Source: Megalopta genalis (Eukaryota > Arthropoda > Insecta > Hymenoptera > Halictidae). From it: a stretch of DNA of 64,000 nt. The stretch is from assembly GCF_051020955.1 (NCBI RefSeq), contig NW_027476113.1, forward strand, positions 1,179,501 through 1,243,500, in the 5' to 3' direction. This document shows positions 58,005 to 64,000 of the stretch, in pieces. The notes beneath the pieces are model-generated. The model searched no databases. It saw only the letters and a program-made list of their open reading frames with translations, and was not told where the DNA came from. The translations under genes and the position numbers were made by a program. Positions within the stretch are counted from its first letter, which is position 1; each line of letters starts with the position of its first letter.

Positions 58005-59760
58005 GTATCGATCCTAATTCGATGGCAATGGCCTGGTGCCATTCATCTGCGTCCGGACCTGCGATGGCGTGCTCTAGAGGGACTTCGGTCATAAAAGTCT
58101 GTTCGACCGCGGTACTTGCTACCTGCACCGTATTATATTCTTTCCGGGGTCTATCCCTCATGCCCGTAAGTATTTTTCTCGGTCTCCCTCTACCTCTCCG
58201 AGACGGTTCGTCTCCGCGACTGCCATCATCCGCGTTTAATTCATTCGCGCTATCGCTCGATTCATCTGTATCGCCCCCGTTCTCAATATTATCGTTTTGA
58301 TAATCTTGAGAAGACAGATCGACATCGAAAGTTAATGGTTCGCTATTGTGTTCGTCGCGGCCTAAATCATTTTGCGGGATATTTTCGGAGGGAACGTTCT
58401 TTACGGCAGACTTTTGAATGTCGTTCGCGCTGAAATTTTCGAGGAACCTCACATCGCGCGCGATTTCTACCCGTTTTGCATCCTTATTCCATATTCGATA
58501 TCCTTTCGAACATTCGGAATACCTGACGAAAGTCCCCTTTCGCGAACGTGGTTCAAACTTCCCTTTATTCGGATCGTTATTTAGAAAATAGACGTCGCAT
58601 CCGAAATCGCGAAAGTGTTTAACAACGGGCAGCTTCCCGTAAAGCCTCTCAAAAGGAGATTTTCTGGCTGTAGCTCTTGACGGACATCGATTACGAATAT
58701 GATTCGCCGTCGATACGGCTTCTGCCCAAAAAGATCGCGGTAGACCGGATTGCGCGATTAGACATCTCGCCGTTTCTACTATTGTCCGATTCTTCCACTC
58801 GGCTACCCCGTTTTGGTGTGGATTGTATGCGACCGATAACCTACGTTTAATCACGTTATCGCTTAAGAACTTATCAAACCGCGAATTTATATACTCCTTC
58901 CCATTATCCGATTGTAGGAATTTCATCTTGCGACCGGTCTGATTTTATATATAGTTCTTCAATTCTCGGAACGCATCAAATACTTGGTCCTTTGACCTTA
59001 TAAACCGAACTTCGCACCACCTAGAATAATCGTCAATGAACGTGACGAAATATCTGTTACCTGCGTGTGAGTGCGTTCGCATGGGGCCGCAGACATCGCT
59101 GTGAATTATTTCTAAGACTTCCGTCGCACGCTTCGATTGTTCCGGAAATGGTGTTCGCATCATCTTATTTTCGATACAAATTTCGCAACACAATGTCCGT
59201 TTAAAATCTTCAACGTTGCCACTCGGTATGATGCACTTCCGCCTCGCTTCCAGTAGATCCTGTTGATTTAAATGTCCAAGCCGCCTGTGCCATATCTCGA
59301 GCTCGTTGTTCCATTGCGACTTCGCTGCGTCCTCGTCTGCTGCCATGGCCCTGTGTGTGGACCCTTTTTTCGTCACGTAATATAGGCCATTTTTACGAAT
59401 GGCGGTCAAATTGTTATTGCCTTTACCATCGATGACTTTGGCTTGATCTTTTGTGAAAAGCACTCTGTATCCACGATCCGTTATTTTCCCGACCGATAAC
59501 AGGTTTGTTCTTAGGTCCGGTACGTGCAGAGCGTCTTCTAGCGTCAAGTTCTTTTCTGAACCCCTTTCATCGATAACTACGCGCAAAGTTCCACTCGCGT
59601 TAATGTTTGTCGACGCATTGTTTGCAAGATTTAATTTTCCATGCAGCCTTTTGTCGATATATTCGAAGCTATTTAGATCCTTGCACAGGTGAGGCGTGCT
59701 GCCACTGTCCGTCGCTCACCCCGTTATTCACTCGTGTTATTTCGCATTTTTGCCCGAATT
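58005..59760 (-). pseudogene. Minus-strand copia protease and integrase relic
   Basis: Protease DSGSTPHLC is readable near 59690-59710, one base out of frame with the upstream gag. DALHVPDLRTNLLSVGKI and IWHRRLGHLNQQDLL with CCEICIENK form the pre-integrase and zinc-binding part. Integrase has HSDVCGPM (first Asp), a TAA near 58940, QSDNGKEY (second Asp) and NGVAEWKNRT (Glu). A Ser/Asp-rich linker and RGRGRPRK follow, then the RT start up to the LTR. The single nonsense codon and the frameshifts disable it. Confidence 0.8.
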
Positions 59761-60337
59761 CCGACGTTGTGTAGAAGGAGATATCGCTGCTAGCACCTTT
59801 AGCCGAGTGTCTCGTGTTTCTACCCTTGCGGCACTCGGATGCTATATGGCCGAATTTCCGACATCGAAAACATTTCGGTTTTGAGCGGTCGTCATCGGTA
59901 TATTATCCGCAGCTCTGTTATAATTATTTTTCCCGTAATTTGGTCTTACACGTCTTCCGGCAACCATAGCGTTAGGCACTGTGTCACACGATTCATTTTT
60001 GCGTGCGTCGCTTTCTTCGATGATCTTAATTCGAAGAGTATCGGGAGGTGGCAACTCATCACGCGACTCAATTGCACAGCGTAAAATTTCGAAACTCTGT
60101 GGCAAACTATACAGCAACAAAATTGCCAGCAAATCTGCGTTGATATCCACGTACATCAAAGAATTTCCTGAGGTGTTCGCGAACATCTTCGCCCTCGTTC
60201 ATGCGCGTAGCTTTACGCGTAGGCCCCCGTGATTGGTAGATCTGCTCGAGTTACCTACATACCTCGTTCGATGTTCTACAATCCTTTATTTGTTTTAATT
60301 CCGACGGATTGATCGACAGTATTATATCAGATTTTGT
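59761..60337 (-). pseudogene. Minus-strand copia gag relic
   Basis: LLLYSLPQSFEILRCAIESR and RIKIIEESDARKNE are gag; the zinc knuckle CFRCRKFGHIASEC is at about 59825-59870 in a shifted frame. The N-terminal part towards 60337 has MNEGEDVREHLRKFF in yet another frame. It stops abruptly at 60337 where the jockey poly(A) begins. Confidence 0.7.
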
Positions 60338-60831
60338 CTTTTTTTTTTTTTTTTAAAGTAAGTTTATTTTTCTCATTTCAGTCATAATATACAGAGAATA
60401 ATCCTACTTAAAAATACTTTTAACATTAATAATAAAAATTTTGATAGCTATTAGTTATCAATTTGGATAAACTCTATAGCTAGCTATGGTAATATGATAT
60501 GTTTTAGGCATGTTATTAGGGCGAGAGATTTATATGCTATCAGTCTTGTATCGTTAGTTGTTAGTAAAAGAAAAGGAAGAGTCTTAAAAAAACTTTTACC
60601 ATCTATCTTAAATATGACATAGGCTAATTAAAACATAAATAAATAAGGCAGTAGGTGTGGGGTGAGGAGTTGGGATGGGTGGGTTAGGGTTCGGAGGATC
60701 TACTTACAAGGGAACTTAAAACTAATGTTGCTGTTAAGCATTTTGCGCTATTTAAGGATTGTATACAGGTCTTAAGACAATCACTGATAATAACTAATGA
60801 CCTTTGTTTTTCCGGAACTTAGTCTATTTTT

Positions 60832-62460
60832 TCACTTTTTACGGGTTCTTCTGCGGATTTCGTCAATGTGCCTGGCGTCGTTAGCTAGCCAGGAGTAATC
60901 TTTGTTTAGTCTATCCCTGTCCATTTTGTCCTTGATAGAGAGTGCTGTTGAGTAGTTGGATTGTTCTCGTATGTATTTGTTGTCGTCTGGATTGATTTTC
61001 TTATTAGCGGAGTGTCTATTCCTATGGTAGATTATGGGTAAGTTATGTTGATCTTGGATTATTCCATTATGGTCACAGAAGAGGAACAGCTCTGGGGGTA
61101 TGTAATCTGAGCTTAACTTGTTGGGGGTCGTCTCTTCTTCCGTTTTCATTGTGTCTATTATTATTTGATTTTTGGTGTGGCCAATCCTGCTGAAGTAATT
61201 TTGGGTGAGTTTTAAGTTGAAGCAGTCTATTCTTGGTATATCAGCTTTTGTGTATATTTTAATGTTACTGATTCTTTTGGTGTAATTTGATTCAGCTGTT
61301 CTATATCGGCCGAGGCATGTTCTTAAGCATGATCTTTCAAATCTTCTTATTTTTTCTATAATTGTTGGTCCGGTGTTCCAGAATATGGGTGCGGCATACG
61401 TTAATATGAGTCTAACTAATAGCTGGTAGCAAATAAGTTTGGCTTTGGTGGAAAGATTTTTGTTGTAGAAAAGTCTAGAGTTAGCTTTGAAGGTTCTTCT
61501 GGCTTTGTCCAGTTGCGTAATGTGGTGTTTGTTCAGTCTTAGTAGATGATCCAGTTGTACTCCTAGATATTTTACTAGCTTTTTGGGGGGGATTTCAACA
61601 GTTTCGTTAGTGTGAATGTTTTTAGCTGTGATTGTTGCTTTTTCTATCTTTACTACGTTTGAGTATTTGATTTGTTTTACCGGTCTGCGGAAGAATATTA
61701 GCTCACTTTTGGTGGGATTAATTTTCAAGTTCCAGTTTTTATAGTAGTCAGTGATGTGGTTTAATGTCATTTGTAGTGAGTTTTTGATTTGTCCTACGTC
61801 CGTGTCAGCTTTGTAGATTATTAAGTCGTCCGCGTAGGCAATCGAGTGTAGTCTGTCTACGGTGTTGAGTCCGAATTCGTTTATAACTTCGCTATTATAA
61901 ATGTTGAAGAGTATTGGTGATGTTACTGTTCCTTGTTGTAGGCCTTCTGAGATTTTGAATGTGGTGGTAGACATTTTCGTTCCGTCCCATATGCGGAACG
62001 TTTTTCCTTTGGTCATATTTGCTATTAGTAGGATTAGTCCTGCTGGAAATTGATATTTGTCTAGTTTATGAATTAGCCCATTATGCCAAACTGAATCGAA
62101 TGCTTTTTCAAGGTCTAGCAATATTGGCCCCACTGTCAGTCCGTTGTGTAGGTAATTGTTGAGGTCAGAAGTTAATTTGTGAATTGCGTGTGTGGTAGAA
62201 AGTTTATTCTTAAATCCGAATTGGTTATCTGGTATAATATTGTGTGTAGTTATGTGTTTCATTAAGTTTTGTTTGATTATTTTTTCAAAAATTTTACTAA
62301 TGTTCGTAGTGAGACTAATGGGTCTGTAGCTTTGTGGCTCTTCTGGGTTTTTACCTTTTTTTAGTATCGGTAGGATTTTAGCTTGTTTCCATCTGTTTGG
62401 GTAATAGGCGTGGTTAATTGCGTTATTAAAGAGTATCGTGTATTCTATTATGATGGTTGT
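60832..62460 (-). pseudogene. Jockey-type reverse transcriptase
   Basis: Open frame with PDNQFGFKNKLSTTHAIHKL, ILLDLEKAFDSVWHNGLIHK (catalytic Asp), SEGLQQGTVTSPILFNIYNS, and IAYADDLIIYKA (YADD box at about 61815-61850), then thumb and C-terminal region to KK and stop at 60832. The frame is open upstream of the first Met at 62262 to about 62460 (PNRWKQAKILPILKKG, YRPISLTTNISKIF), so the Met is internal. A frame shift near 62460 and a stop near 62512 separate it from the upstream part. The protein copies element RNA at a nicked target. No RNase H domain is seen. Confidence 0.85.
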
Positions 62461-62510
62461 CGGTAGATTTTAATGGCAATTGATGGGATGTCGTCCAGCC
62501 CTGACGAAGT

Positions 62511-64000
62511 CTAATTATTTAGCTTTTTGATAATTTCGCTTACTTCACTGCAAGAAATGAAATGATTGGTTTCTTTATCCAGGTGTACTGGCCTGTATGC
62601 TGGGTTAGCGTCTGTGAATGTTGTAAAAGTTGCCTTTGTATCTGTCATTCTTTTTGCTATTTTGCTGTATTTGTCTGTTGTTTCGTCGTATCTTGGTGAA
62701 TTTATTCTTTCCAGATACTTTCTTATTATCTCGAGTTTAGTAATCGGATCTGTAATGTAAAGTTCGTTGTTGTCGGTCCTGTCTGGTAAACTTTTCGCTA
62801 CTTCTTTGTTAAATTCGTTTTTGTTAATATCAAGTCTGAGGTTTTCGATGCTAATGTGTTTTTGTGGTCTCAGTATCCTGTTAATGGTCGGGAAAAATTC
62901 ATTGGCGTTCTTGAAGTTTATATTTTTAATGATGGAGGCCCAGTATGCGGTTGCAGCTTTAGAGATTTCAATGTGGAGTTTTTTATTGAGTATTTTTATT
63001 GTCCGTTTAATTCTGTTTGTCTCTTGTCTGCTGTGCTTGCTCGAGCTTTGGTACCTGATGAAATACAACTTTGATACTAGGCATGACTTTGCCGCGTGTA
63101 GTTTTTTTAGTGTTATTGCTAATGTATTTTTGACAATAATTTTTATTGCTAGGTTTATTTGTTGGGACTATTTCTTTAATTGTTTTTGTGATAAGCAGTT
63201 CGAGGTAGCTGATACCTTCGTCTATTTCATTTATCGCGAGATTCCTATTATTCGGTAGTTTATTTTTTAGGTGCTTATCGGCCCGTTTGGCGAATTTTCG
63301 CCAATTAGTTTTTTTATAGTTGAATGAGTGGGGTTTAGGAGGAGTTGGTGTTATTCCTTGGAACAGTGTGGTTGGTTCTATTGCGAATGTTACTGCATTA
63401 TGATCGCTATCGTATGGGTTTGTCCTTATTTTGTTGTTGTTGAGGTTCAGTATTTCTAATCTGCTGTCTGTTATGCAGTAATCCAGGAAAGAGTTTGCTT
63501 TGGTGTACGTAGGGTTGGCAGCTGCGTAGATTGTTGTTTTATATGATATACTGTTGTCGACCTCCCATTGTAGTAATCGTCTGCCCCTGTCGTTCGCGTT
63601 TGAATCACCCCATTGTGTATTTCTGGCGTTTATGTCGCCGGCTATGATGAAGAAAATGTTTTCGTTGTCCAGATGAAAGTCTTTGTAAAGTTGTTCAAAC
63701 TCGATTATGAATGTGTTTTTTTGTGGATTGTGGGGCGTATATGCTGACGATGAGTAATGTTTTTTTTGAGTTTACTATTATTATTATCACTGTGTATTCT
63801 ATGATTCTATTTTTCTTCAAGTTTGGAGCTCTGTCTGTCCTAATTATGTCGTAGTTGTTTAATTTCAGTTTGTGTTTGTTGTTAAGTTTGGCTTCTGAGA
63901 TCAGTATAATGTCGTGTTTGTAAGCTTCAATATATTTTTGTAAGTCTAGTCTTTTCTTAATTGTGCACAGTGAATTTACATTTATCGCTGATATTTTGAT
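62511..64000 (-). pseudogene. Jockey-type AP endonuclease and linker, frameshifted
   Basis: Begins at the window edge with ISAINVNSLCTIKKRLDLQK and DIILISEAKLNNKHKL, then, after a shift near 63735, IAGDINARNTQWGDSNANDR, TYTKANSFLDYCITDSR and YDSDHNAVTF, which provide the Asn, Asp and His residues of EEP endonucleases. Another shift near 63150 leads into the linker NLAIKIIVKNTLAITLKKLH and ISIENLRLDINKNEF up to the stop at 62511. The endonuclease nicks target DNA. Confidence 0.8.

Larger units (their letters stand above)
60338..64000 (-). mobile_element. Jockey-type non-LTR retrotransposon, 5' end beyond window
   Basis: The 3' end is a poly(A) tail (T run at about 60338-60355 on the plus strand) abutting copia gag. 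Coding order on the minus strand is endonuclease (63260-64000), linker (62511-63260), RT (60832-62460). Its 5' end, any ORF1 and the upstream target duplication lie outside the window. Confidence 0.85.

Noticed and set aside
1..64000. tRNA or rRNA genes
   Set aside because: I saw no sequence with a plausible cloverleaf or conserved rRNA core; the only tRNA-related sequence is the copia primer site.

Overview
This window looks like a transposon-dense, AT-rich stretch of an insect nuclear genome, most likely a hymenopteran and plausibly an ant. That placement is an inference from the kinds of Polinton, copia, R1, jockey, piggyBac, hAT and Tc1 relics present and from recalled similarity to ant repeats. 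I see no intact host gene. Almost everything recognisable is a mobile element or its debris. The one clear host-gene relic is an MRE11-like pseudogene that still has introns.

Layout. 1-9.3 kb: a decayed Polinton/Maverick (adintovirus-like) element, with a capsid-type gene, a second structural gene and an adenain-like protease on the minus strand and a packaging ATPase plus a large accessory gene on the plus strand. A copia element (849-6677) is inserted in the structural gene with a 5-bp target duplication, and that copia itself holds a solo gypsy-type LTR and a 5'-truncated R1 tail. 9.7-10.6 kb: another gypsy-type LTR. 11.9-22.0 kb: the left arm of a large inverted repeat, into which a nearly intact, recently inserted copia (15506-20696, two 309-bp LTRs differing at 3 positions) and a GC-rich LTR-like block have landed. 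22-31 kb: piggyBac, jockey and gypsy fragments and a solo copia LTR. 31-43 kb: a second, inner inverted repeat, interrupted by a hAT deletion derivative, a solo LTR, and a 2.73-kb DNA transposon (39725-42453) with 32-bp terminal inverted repeats and a large protein of an uncharacterised insect family. 46.1-47.6 kb: the MRE11-like pseudogene. 48-51.8 kb: a gypsy integrase relic split by a piggyBac element at TTAA. 52.0-56.0 kb: the right arm of the large inverted repeat. 56.2-64.0 kb: gypsy tail, a minus-strand copia split by a solo LTR, and a jockey-type non-LTR element inserted in its gag and running off the right edge.

How the parts relate. The nesting gives a relative history: Polinton, then old copia, then the LTR and R1 insertions; the inverted duplication, then the young copia in one arm only. 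The two inverted-repeat pairs are roughly co-centred near 36-37 kb, which suggests the relic of one large inverted duplication. The least familiar item is the 39725-42453 transposon: its protein resembles a common unannotated insect family, and here the family sits inside clean terminal inverted repeats with a 4-bp target duplication.
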